Assembly: GCA_009692585.1 (NCBI GenBank)
Contig: SHYX01000006.1
Coordinates: forward strand, 100,354 to 164,353
Length of the DNA stretch: 64,000 bases
Source: Myxococcales bacterium
GTDB taxonomy: Bacteria > Myxococcota > UBA796 > SXON01
Direction of reading: 5' to 3'
Both the position numbers and the translations under genes were made by a program. Numbering within the stretch: the stretch's first letter is position 1; every line of letters begins with the position of its first letter. Of the stretch, positions 27,430 to 35,043 are shown one piece after another. A model generated the notes under the pieces. It saw only the letters and a program-made list of their open reading frames with translations, searched no databases and was not told the origin of the DNA.

Positions 27430-27896
27430 CCGCCCTCCTCGCCCTCCTCCTCGCCGCTCCCGGCGCCGAAGCCGGCGACCACCGCGGGCGCTTCGGCTTC
27501 GGCTTTCACGCCGGCCTGGGCGACGTCGCCGCGTTGTCCGCGCGCTATTCGCTCCCGACGGCCACCTCCAAGGTGAACGTACAGCTGGAGATCAACGGCG
27601 GGGTGGCCCTGTCGAGCGAGGCGCCGTTGGGCGTCCTGGTGGGGGGCAGGCTTCTTTACGGCGTGGTCGCCGAGGACAACCTCACCCTGTACGCCGCGGC
27701 GGGCGCGGCCTACGTCCAGGAGTCCTCGTGGACGGGCATCCGGGTCCTGCCCGCCATCGGTGCCGAGTTCTTCTTGTTCGGATTGGAGAACCTCGGTTTT
27801 GGCGTCGAATGGGGCGTACAGGTCGACGTCGGCAGCGAATTTGCGCTCCGCACGGTGTCGGGCGCGCCAGCGGTGACCGTACACTACTGGTTCTGA
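27426..27896 (+). CDS. Small outer-membrane-type beta-barrel protein
   Basis: 156 aa. A signal peptide (MTALLALLLAAPGAEA) is followed by alternating Gly/aromatic strands ending in VTVHYWF, the terminal aromatic residue typical of outer-membrane barrels. About eight short strands fit this size. It is the last gene of the seven-gene operon, ending 6 bp from a convergent ABC gene. A GTTAACCGCG element (27412-27421) sits just before its ATG, inside the previous gene, so it may also have its own promoter. Confidence 0.75.
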   Translation: MTALLALLLAAPGAEAGDHRGRFGFGFHAGLGDVAALSARYSLPTATSKVNVQLEINGGVALSSEAPLGVLVGGRLLYGVVAEDNLTLYAAAGAAYVQESSWTGIRVLPAIGAEFFLFGLENLGFGVEWGVQVDVGSEFALRTVSGAPAVTVHYWF

Positions 27897-27902
27897 CGCC
27901 GC

Positions 27903-30461
27903 CTATTCCCGCCGGCGCTGCACCACGAACAAGGCACCCAAGAGGAACACGACCGAGAACAACGTGAGCCGGCCGAGCAGCGCCACGAGCGGGAGCCCCA
28001 TGTCAGCGGCCGCGTCGCCCTTGAAGCCCAGGTTGTAGAGGGTGCCCGAAAGCTGCATGGCCTCCCAGTCGAGGCCTCGCGATCGGGGCGCGCCAAGCTT
28101 CTCGCCGGTCTTGACCAGGGCGTCGAACGCGAAGCGTGCCGGGTTCCACCAGGTCAACTCCTTGGCGAGCCACGGCATGCGACTGAGGCTCAACAGCACC
28201 CCAGAAAAGGCGATCTGGGGGATCAGCAGCAACGGAAGACTGCCGACCGCGCCCTCGGAGCTGGCGTTGACGGCTGAAACCAGCAGGCCCAGCGCCATGC
28301 CGACGAACCCGGTGAACGCGGCCACCGCCACAAAACTGAAAACGGAGAAGCCGAACTCGGTCACGAAGATCGGGTGCATCGCCAGGTTCAACACCGCGAA
28401 GGCAGCGCACTGGGCCGCGACCAGCACGCCGAGCACGCCCACCTTGCTACCGAGGTAGGGGGCGGACTTGATGCCGATGCGCCGTTCGCGGAGCCAGATG
28501 ACCCGGTCGGAGATCAATTCACGCACGGCCGCGCTCATGCCGAACCACATGCACGACAACGAGAGCATGAACATCATCTCGCGCGTGGGCTGCGGAAAGA
28601 CGATCTTCATCACCACGGCCAGGACCGGCGCCTGCGCCAGCAACACCGCGAGTCCACCGAGGTCGCGACCCTTCACCTGTGCGTAGCGAGCGGCGAGCGT
28701 TCGGAATTGCGCGAGCCCGCCGGGGCGCCGCGCGGTCACCGACAGCAGCGCCACGGGCTCATCGCGGTGGGAACGCAGGTTCAGGAGCTCCTCGCGCATC
28801 GCGACAAAGCTGCGTGCGTCGTCACTGGCCCGGAACGCGGCGCCCCACGCGGCGGGCTGTTTGTCGGCGAACCGGTTGAAAATCGCATCTGGTGTCGCGA
28901 CGCCAAAATAACTACAGGCGCGGTCCGGCGGCCCGAAGAAGGCGAGGCGCCCGCCCGGGGCCAGCACCAAGAGGTGATCGACCTGCGAGACGATCTGCGG
29001 CGTGAGGTCGTGGGTGACCACGAAGACCATGCGGCCGCGGTCGGCAAGCTGGCGAACCAACCGCACGATGTCCTGCGACGCGCGCGGGTCCAGACCACTG
29101 GTCGGCTCGTCCAGGAACAGCACCCGCATCGTCCGCGCCAGCAGTTCCTGCCCCAGGTTCACGCGCTTGCGCTGCCCGCCGGAGATGCCGCGCCGCAGCG
29201 CGTCCCCGATGCGAGAGCCACGAATGTGTTCGACGCCCAGCTCAGCGAGTACGCGCTCCACCTCGACGCCGACCTCGACCGCGGACGACCCGGCTGGCAG
29301 TCGTAAGCGAGCGCCGTAGGTGAGGCTCTCTTCGACGGTCAGCTCGGGATGGACGATGTCGTCCTGGGGGACGATACCGACGCTCTCCCGCTCGGCGCGG
29401 ACCTCAGCGTGGAAGTCGCGACCATCGAGTGTCACCTGCCCGCGATCGGCTGGCGTGACTCCGGCGATGGCGTTGAGCAGCGTGGTCTTGCCGCAGCCCG
29501 ACGGCCCGATCATCGCCACGACTTCGCCCGAAAAGACGGTGAAGCTGACGTCGTCGAGCAGCGAGACCTGCCCGATCTCCCGGCTGAGCCGCTTCATCGA
29601 CAAGGCCGCCACCGTCCGCTCGCCGACGACGTCGACCGCGTCACCGTCCGCCGACAGACTGATCGCGAACGGGCCGATGCGGAGCTCGTCGCCGGGCCCG
29701 AATGGCGCCGCGTTGACCGGACGGCTGTTGAGCACCGTGGGCCGACCCGACTCGCCGTCGATCACCCGCCATCCCGCTGCCGTGCGGCGCAGCTCTGCGT
29801 GTCGGGGCGCAACCTGGGGGTCCCCGAGCAGGACTTCGCACGCGGTCGACCGCCCCAGGCGCACCACGGCCCCGACCAGGGGAACCGTCCACCGCCCGCT
29901 GGCCAACGCGGCGTCATGCCGCCGGTAGAGGGTCGCAAAGACGACCGGATCGATGCCCAGGCCGTCGGCCGCGGCGCCGAGGCGGAGCAGATCGTCGCGC
30001 CCGACCGCCCCGTCGGCGCAGTGAACCGCGAAGAGGCTGTCCAGAAGCAAGAGCGCGTGCTGACCGCCGTACCGACGCGCGAAGCCGTCCAGGTCGAGGT
30101 CGTCCTGATCCTCCGCGACCAGGGCACGGCCAGCCGCGTCCCCGAAGTGGGCCACGAAGGCATCAACCTCGGCCTCGCTGGCGCGACCCCGGAACTCCGG
30201 GCGCTCAGCCAGCGCCAGGAGCGCGTCCACGGCCGACGCGTCGAGAGTCGAGCGTCGGGCGAGGGCGGCACGCAACGCGGGACGCCGGGCGTCGAGCACA
30301 TCCGCGGCCGGCACCGCCACCGAGACCAGGAGCAGGGCGAAGTCGACCGCATAGGCGACCGCAGCGTCGTCGGGAAGCGTGACGCCCGCGGCGCGGAGCC
30401 CCGCGAGTACGCGAGCGCCGCGGGAGTTGTCGGCGCTCGGAGCGGCCACGCCTGTTTGCAA
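27903..30461 (-). CDS. TerB-like / FHA / ABCG-type transporter fusion
   Basis: 852 aa. Residues about 20-175 form a helical TerB-like domain (LLLLDSLFAVHCADGAVGRDDLLRL). An FHA domain (about 190-275) has VVRLGRSTACEVLLGD and VAPRHAELRR, and would bind phosphothreonine. The ABC ATPase (about 290-520) is complete: GPSGCGKTT, Q-loop VPQDD, signature SGGQRKR, VLFLDEPTSGLD and the switch His in VVTHDL. The C-terminus is an ABC-2 permease of about six helices, so it is a half-transporter of the ABCG type. Substrate unknown. The FHA domain suggests control by a Ser/Thr kinase, possibly the one at 21465. Confidence 0.9.
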   Translation of the reverse strand: MQTGVAAPSADNSRGARVLAGLRAAGVTLPDDAAVAYAVDFALLLVSVAVPAADVLDARRPALRAALARRSTLDASAVDALLALAERPEFRGRASEAEVDAFVAHFGDAAGRALVAEDQDDLDLDGFARRYGGQHALLLLDSLFAVHCADGAVGRDDLLRLGAAADGLGIDPVVFATLYRRHDAALASGRWTVPLVGAVVRLGRSTACEVLLGDPQVAPRHAELRRTAAGWRVIDGESGRPTVLNSRPVNAAPFGPGDELRIGPFAISLSADGDAVDVVGERTVAALSMKRLSREIGQVSLLDDVSFTVFSGEVVAMIGPSGCGKTTLLNAIAGVTPADRGQVTLDGRDFHAEVRAERESVGIVPQDDIVHPELTVEESLTYGARLRLPAGSSAVEVGVEVERVLAELGVEHIRGSRIGDALRRGISGGQRKRVNLGQELLARTMRVLFLDEPTSGLDPRASQDIVRLVRQLADRGRMVFVVTHDLTPQIVSQVDHLLVLAPGGRLAFFGPPDRACSYFGVATPDAIFNRFADKQPAAWGAAFRASDDARSFVAMREELLNLRSHRDEPVALLSVTARRPGGLAQFRTLAARYAQVKGRDLGGLAVLLAQAPVLAVVMKIVFPQPTREMMFMLSLSCMWFGMSAAVRELISDRVIWLRERRIGIKSAPYLGSKVGVLGVLVAAQCAAFAVLNLAMHPIFVTEFGFSVFSFVAVAAFTGFVGMALGLLVSAVNASSEGAVGSLPLLLIPQIAFSGVLLSLSRMPWLAKELTWWNPARFAFDALVKTGEKLGAPRSRGLDWEAMQLSGTLYNLGFKGDAAADMGLPLVALLGRLTLFSVVFLLGALFVVQRRRE

Positions 30462-30464
30462 GCG

Positions 30465-30881
30465 CTACTTGTAGGTCACCGCGGTCGCGATGCCCGCCTT
30501 GGCCGTCCCCTTGGTCTGTGTGGCATGCACGGCGATGTAGAAGGTGTCGGTGGCGGCAGACTTGTAGAGCAGGACTGGCTCGCGATCCTTGCTGCTGTCG
30601 CGCCCCACTTCGTTTCCGAGCGAATCGTACAACACGATATCGGCATTCATGGTGGTATCATCGCCGCACACCATGATCTTGTACTCGGTGCCGGCGTACA
30701 GCGTCACCAGGTAGATCCGGTGCTCGCCCTGACCCAGGGTCGCGTTGGTGGCGGTGCGGACGGCCCAACCGGAATTGTAGCCTTCCCAGATCTTGGTCTT
30801 GAGACAGGTCTCGGCGGAAGCTTCGTCCGCGTGTGCCGGGACGACCAAGGTGAGGGCCGCGAAAAGCAGGGATGGGATCAT
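30465..30881 (-). CDS. Small secreted protein, PPC-like beta domain
   Basis: 138 aa. A signal peptide (MIPSLLFAALTLVVPAHA) precedes a beta-rich domain with GEHRIYLVTLYAGTEYKIMVCGDD and DADIVLYDSLGNEVGRD-like strands that resemble bacterial pre-peptidase C-terminal (PPC) domains standing alone. The AGGAG Shine-Dalgarno sits 6 nt from the ATG and overlaps the stop of the upstream lipoprotein gene, so the two are coupled. Role unknown. Confidence 0.78.
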   Translation of the reverse strand: MIPSLLFAALTLVVPAHADEASAETCLKTKIWEGYNSGWAVRTATNATLGQGEHRIYLVTLYAGTEYKIMVCGDDTTMNADIVLYDSLGNEVGRDSSKDREPVLLYKSAATDTFYIAVHATQTKGTAKAGIATAVTYK

Positions 30882-30890
30882 CTGGGGCTC

Positions 30891-31712
30891 CTACAAAAGC
30901 GCCAGGACGGCGTCGGTCTGGGATTTGACTTCCTTGACGTCGTCAAGGGTGAGGATCGGCTTGCTGCAGATCTCCTTGAGGCGCGTCAACGTGGTCTGGA
31001 GCTGCGCCAGCACCGCGTCCGGCGCCTTCCCTGCGCCTTCGACCGCGACGTACTTCAAGAAGTAGTCGGCGATCTGGGGTTGACGGAGCAGCTCGGTGCC
31101 GGCGGTGGCGTTGTTGGCGGCCACGATGGCGCCGGAGACCAGATTGCTGCCTTCCAGCCAGCTTCCGGCCTGAATGAGCGGCACCGCCCGCTCGCCCGCT
31201 TCGAACTTGATCTCGGGGATGATTGCCCCGTGGATCTCGTCGAGCTCCTTGACCAGGTCTTCTCGGGAGACGGAGTTGTTGGTGATGCGGGCGTTGATGT
31301 CGTCAATCGTCGCGCCGATGTCCACCCCGCCCCCAAGCGCGGTCATGCCGGTCTTGACCAGGGTGAGCCGAGCGGTGAGCTTGTCCGGAGGGGCATCCTT
31401 CACCGTGAGCAAGGCGTCCGCCATCGCGACACCAGTACGCACGGCGATGACATCCTTGTTCTCGATGTCCATCTTGAGCGGGCGGTCAGCGACCATGCCG
31501 CTGAGGCCGGTGGCGATGCCCGCGCGCTCGAGCGCCTTCTGCATCTCCGCGGGTGACGGGACCAGCGCGACATTTTCTGCGGCGGCGGCGAGGGCGGCCG
31601 GTGCGAGCTTCGCGGGGCCCGGAGGCTCGACCGGCTTGGGCGGAGGCGGAGGCGGGTCTTCGGTGCAACCCGAGAGACTGCTCAGGGCGGCGAGAAGAAG
31701 GAACGACAGCAT
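30891..31712 (-). CDS. Lipoprotein with Pro-rich linker
   Basis: 273 aa. A lipoprotein leader (MLSFLLLAALSSLSGC) is followed by a run of prolines (about residues 20-33) and a helical domain with no motif I recognise. I chose the ATG at 31710-31712 because GGAGG lies 7 nt upstream; an in-frame start eight codons earlier has no such site. Its stop overlaps the Shine-Dalgarno of the next gene, so the two form a small operon. Confidence 0.8.
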   Translation of the reverse strand: MLSFLLLAALSSLSGCTEDPPPPPPKPVEPPGPAKLAPAALAAAAENVALVPSPAEMQKALERAGIATGLSGMVADRPLKMDIENKDVIAVRTGVAMADALLTVKDAPPDKLTARLTLVKTGMTALGGGVDIGATIDDINARITNNSVSREDLVKELDEIHGAIIPEIKFEAGERAVPLIQAGSWLEGSNLVSGAIVAANNATAGTELLRQPQIADYFLKYVAVEGAGKAPDAVLAQLQTTLTRLKEICSKPILTLDDVKEVKSQTDAVLALL

Positions 31713-31794
31713 TACGAGACCTCCAGCTTTGGGCACGGCAGGCTACGCCGCCCCCGGAGGCGACGCAAGCCCCGGGGCCGAGCTTTCGCGAATC

Positions 31795-33204
31795 CTAGCC
31801 GGGCGCACGAGAGGCCGACGCCACCAGACCGGCGCTGCCCGCCTCGTAGGTGGCCAGTTCGCCGAGGCCGCCTGCCCGCAACACGTCACGAAGGGTGGGC
31901 ACCGTCCGGCGAATCATCGGCCAGGCCAGCAGGTGGCGGAAGATCAGGTCGTCGGGCGCTGCCGCCATCGCGGTGAGGACCACACGCCCTGCCGGCGCCA
32001 GCTGTCCTGCGAGGTCCTGCAACAACGCGACGACGACCCGTTCGGGGAGGTACTCGCTGAGCCCGTCGACCACGATGGCGTCCTGCGGAGGAAGACCGAG
32101 GCGCGCCAGACGGCCGCGGCCCGTCGCCAGTACTGCCATGTCCGACATCATCAGCCGCAACCGGATGCTGCGAGGGCGATCCTTGAGCGCCGCATCGACC
32201 GCCTCAAGCGACTCGCGCGACCCGTCGACGCACACGATCTCGGCGCCGACGCGGCCGAGCCGGTCGAGCTCTCCCGCGAGCAGGCAGCCGCTGTTCGCGC
32301 CGACGCACAGGACCCGCGCCGGTCGGACTTCGGGCAGCGCCTCGGCCACCAGCTGCGCGGCCAGGGCTCGGCGCTCTCGCAGCGCGCGCGACGTGGGAAG
32401 GTCCAAGAGCCACCCGTCGATCATCTCTCCCAGCGGGCCGTCGCCTTGTGGAAGGTGACGGGCGATGTGGGCGATGGTCTCGTGGTGGCCGACGTGCCGG
32501 TCGACCGTATCGTTGGCGTACTCGCCGAGATGGGAGCGCATCACGTAGGCGTGCAACTCGCGCGCCAGCTCCGCACCCGCCGCGAGCTGGTCGTTCCGGC
32601 CCAAGGGCGCCACGGTCGAGTCGACCTCGGCCTGGAAGCCGTGCAGCCCGGTGAGCACCCGCTGCTGGGCGGCCGCACGATCGCGCCGGATGAGCGGCTC
32701 GGCCTCGGCAAACATCTGCTTGACGCGACCGGCGAGCACGCGCGCCTGCTGGGCCGCCGACTCGCTTCCGCCGCTCCGTCCGCCGGCAAGCGCGCCCATC
32801 ATCGCGGTGGTGGTGATCGTGCGGCTCCGGTCGACCGCGAGGCCGGCCAGCGCGCGGTAGAAGGCCGCGGCGAACGGGGAGTCCGCCTCCAACACCCGGA
32901 GGAGCGCCGGTCGGTCCCAGCGCTGGCAGACCGAGGTTTCCCCGGCGCGGACATCGGCCGTGCGCGCCTGCTCGTTGAGAAAGCCCATCTCCCCGACCAT
33001 CTGACCGCGGGTGATCACGTCGAGGACCACCGCGGGCTGCTGCCGGCTGTCGATCACCTCGAGCTCACCCTCGACCAACCGGTAGAAGTCCCCGCCCCGT
33101 TCGCCCCGGCGGATGAGGTATTCGCCGCGCGCCAGTCGCACGGTCGTGGCCACGGCCTGCAGCCGCTCGCGGTCACGGTCGCCGAGCCGTTCGAGAAAGT
33201 CCAC
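31795..33204 (-). CDS. Cyclic-nucleotide-binding domain fused to SAM methyltransferase-like domain
   Basis: 469 aa cytosolic protein. Residues about 1-125 form a Crp-type cyclic-nucleotide-binding domain (VRLARGEYLIRRGERGGDFY, then GQMVGEMGFLNEQARTADV, the phosphate-binding cassette region). A helical linker follows, then a class I methyltransferase fold (about 280-460) with VLCVGANSGCLL as motif I and EIVCVDGSRESLE. The same architecture occurs in proteins annotated as 3-hydroxypalmitate methyl ester synthesis factors; whether this one makes a signal lipid is unknown. The GTG start lies close behind a GGTTACC element. Confidence 0.82.
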   Translation of the reverse strand: MDFLERLGDRDRERLQAVATTVRLARGEYLIRRGERGGDFYRLVEGELEVIDSRQQPAVVLDVITRGQMVGEMGFLNEQARTADVRAGETSVCQRWDRPALLRVLEADSPFAAAFYRALAGLAVDRSRTITTTAMMGALAGGRSGGSESAAQQARVLAGRVKQMFAEAEPLIRRDRAAAQQRVLTGLHGFQAEVDSTVAPLGRNDQLAAGAELARELHAYVMRSHLGEYANDTVDRHVGHHETIAHIARHLPQGDGPLGEMIDGWLLDLPTSRALRERRALAAQLVAEALPEVRPARVLCVGANSGCLLAGELDRLGRVGAEIVCVDGSRESLEAVDAALKDRPRSIRLRLMMSDMAVLATGRGRLARLGLPPQDAIVVDGLSEYLPERVVVALLQDLAGQLAPAGRVVLTAMAAAPDDLIFRHLLAWPMIRRTVPTLRDVLRAGGLGELATYEAGSAGLVASASRAPG

Positions 33205-33367
33205 AGGCGCTGGTAACCGCGGCGCGAGCCGTCAGCCGGCCGCTCTCTGCCAAGCGCCCCACCGGAGCGCCGAGGATCGGTGCGCCTGCCGACCGGTGAT
33301 GGGCATGCGCGTTCGCTGGCGCCCACCGGCCCCCAACGGGGTGTTAGACCGCGGCATCGAGGCACCG

Positions 33368-33880
33368 ATGGACCTGGTAGCGGCGGCAGTGGCGCGGATT
33401 CGAAGTGGAAACGACGCCCAGCGCGAGGTCGTGCGTGCCGAGCTCATCGCGGCCATCCGTGCCCCAGGCGGCAAGGCGGTGCGTGAGGCCCTGGACAGCG
33501 CGCGGCGCGGCGAACCGCTCGAGGTGCAGTGGGAGATCGAAGAGGTCCTCGAGGCGACGGCGCCGCCCAAGACCGCCGCTCCCCCGCCCCCGCCAGAGCC
33601 AGAGCCAGAGCCCGAAGATCCGAATCGCCCCCTCACCGCAAAAGACCTCGTCGTGGCCTACGACGACCCTCGGGGTCTGCTCCTGCACAAATCCAAGGTG
33701 GGGGACCGGTGGTTCGCCACCCAGGCCGACCCCCAGACCGGCCAGCCCCAGACCTTCGAGCTGCACGCCCAGCAGGTGGCGCAACTCAAGACGCAGCTGG
33801 CCGGCAGCCCGTACTGGGTGCTCGGTGCCGGCGCGATGGCCCCGCCCGCGCCCAAGCCCCCGGGTCCGGCGGTGCGTTGA
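33368..33880 (+). CDS. Hypothetical protein with Pro/Glu-rich linker
   Basis: 170 aa. I do not recognise the family. A helical N-terminus (VAAAVARIRSGNDAQREVVRAELIAAI) is joined by a Pro/Glu linker (about residues 75-90) to a compact C-terminal domain (YDDPRGLLLHKSKVGDRWFATQAD). There is no signal peptide, so it is likely cytosolic. Its TGA overlaps the TTG start of the following cysteine-motif gene, which suggests the two products work together. The start ATG follows a TTAGACCGCGG element. Confidence 0.75.
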   Translation: MDLVAAAVARIRSGNDAQREVVRAELIAAIRAPGGKAVREALDSARRGEPLEVQWEIEEVLEATAPPKTAAPPPPPEPEPEPEDPNRPLTAKDLVVAYDDPRGLLLHKSKVGDRWFATQADPQTGQPQTFELHAQQVAQLKTQLAGSPYWVLGAGAMAPPAPKPPGPAVR

Positions 33881-34335
33881 CGCGCCAGGCGTACGTCGAG
33901 GCGGCTCGCGCGCGGGCGCACGCCTTGTACCTGGGTGAAACGGTCGCCCATCACAGCTGCGGAATCGCGCTGGCCGCCACCTTCGGCCTGCCCACCCGCA
34001 GTTACCAGTCGTTGCGGAAGGGCGGTCTGACCGGCCTCGGAACCTGCGGCGCACTCCAGGCCGGGGCGCTGGTGCTCGGGGAAATCCTCGGGGACCCCGA
34101 CCCCGGTGGAGCACCCACCGCCGAGCTGAAAGTGGGTATCGAACGGTATCGCCTTGCGCTGGGGCTCTCGGTCGCGGGGTCGCCGGACGCGTCCTGCAAC
34201 GAGCGGACAGCCCCGTTTACGGACTTCGCCTCGCGGGACCGGGTGCTGTCGTGCACCGAGCTGGCGGCTTCGGCGGCCGCGGCGGTGGCGGGCGTGCTCC
34301 ACGACCTCGGTCGCGGCGTGGGGATCACCGGGTAG
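33877..34335 (+). CDS. C_GCAxxG_C_C-type putative redox protein
   Basis: 152 aa. The sequence matches the layout of the small C_GCAxxG_C_C family: an early HHSCGIALAATFG, then GLGTCGALQAGALVLGEILG, and later single cysteines in DASCNERT and VLSCTELA. These cysteines suggest a metal or Fe-S site. The start is a TTG that overlaps the preceding stop (TTGA); there is no better in-frame start. Biochemical role unknown; a redox or electron-transfer function is inferred from the family description. Confidence 0.75.
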   Translation: MTRQAYVEAARARAHALYLGETVAHHSCGIALAATFGLPTRSYQSLRKGGLTGLGTCGALQAGALVLGEILGDPDPGGAPTAELKVGIERYRLALGLSVAGSPDASCNERTAPFTDFASRDRVLSCTELAASAAAAVAGVLHDLGRGVGITG

Positions 34336-34380
34336 CTCGCGCTGCTTTCGGTGGGTTATCAGACCGTCCCCGGAGCCCCC

Positions 34381-35034
34381 ATGTCCTTTGTCTTCGCGCT
34401 GTTCCTCGCCTGCGTCTCCCAGGAAGAATTCCAGACCCTGCAGCAAGAGAACGCCCGCCTCATCGCCCGCGTCGGCCGCCTGGACGCCATCGTCGAGAAA
34501 GAACGCAACACGGTTCGCGAGCTGAAGGAGGACCTCAAACCCCTGGTGGACAAGGGTCTGCTGACGGTGGATGTCGAAAACGGCCGCGTCACCCTGGGCC
34601 TCAAAAGCGACGTGCTCTTTCAGAAAGGCAGCGCCGAGCTCTCCGCCGATGGCAAGGACGCGCTGCAACAACTCGCCCGCGCCCTGTCGCGACGCTCACC
34701 CGACCGGGACTTCCAGGTCGAGGGGCACACCGACAACGACCCCATCAACACCCCGCAGTTCCCCAACAACTGGTACCTGGGCGCCGCCCGCGGCATCGTC
34801 GTGACCGAGGCGATGATCGCCGCCGGGTTCCCGCGCGGCAAGCTGTCGGCGGCCAGCTATGGCGACACCCATCCCAAGGCCGACAACAACTCCTCCGCCG
34901 GGCAGGCGCAGAATCGCCGGATCGAGGTGGTCCTGGTGCCGGACGTGTCCGACATCTACAAGCGCCTCGAAAAGGGCAACGGACCGGGCAAGAAGGGCGG
35001 TGGGAAGAAAAAAGGCAAGAAGAAGCAGGAGTAG
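34381..35034 (+). CDS. OmpA-family peptidoglycan-associated lipoprotein
   Basis: 217 aa. The leader MSFVFALFLAC gives a lipidated Cys. A coiled-coil of about 40 residues (EEFQTLQQENARLIARVGRLDAI) precedes an OmpA/MotB-type domain (about 65-195). That domain has LFQKGSAELSADG, VEGHTDNDPINTP and NRRIEVVLVPD, including the Asp and Arg that bind diaminopimelate. The C-terminal tail is Gly/Lys-rich. It would tether the outer membrane to peptidoglycan. It is followed convergently by feoB after 9 bp. Confidence 0.9.
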   Translation: MSFVFALFLACVSQEEFQTLQQENARLIARVGRLDAIVEKERNTVRELKEDLKPLVDKGLLTVDVENGRVTLGLKSDVLFQKGSAELSADGKDALQQLARALSRRSPDRDFQVEGHTDNDPINTPQFPNNWYLGAARGIVVTEAMIAAGFPRGKLSAASYGDTHPKADNNSSAGQAQNRRIEVVLVPDVSDIYKRLEKGNGPGKKGGGKKKGKKKQE

Positions 35035-35043
35035 GGAGCGGGG

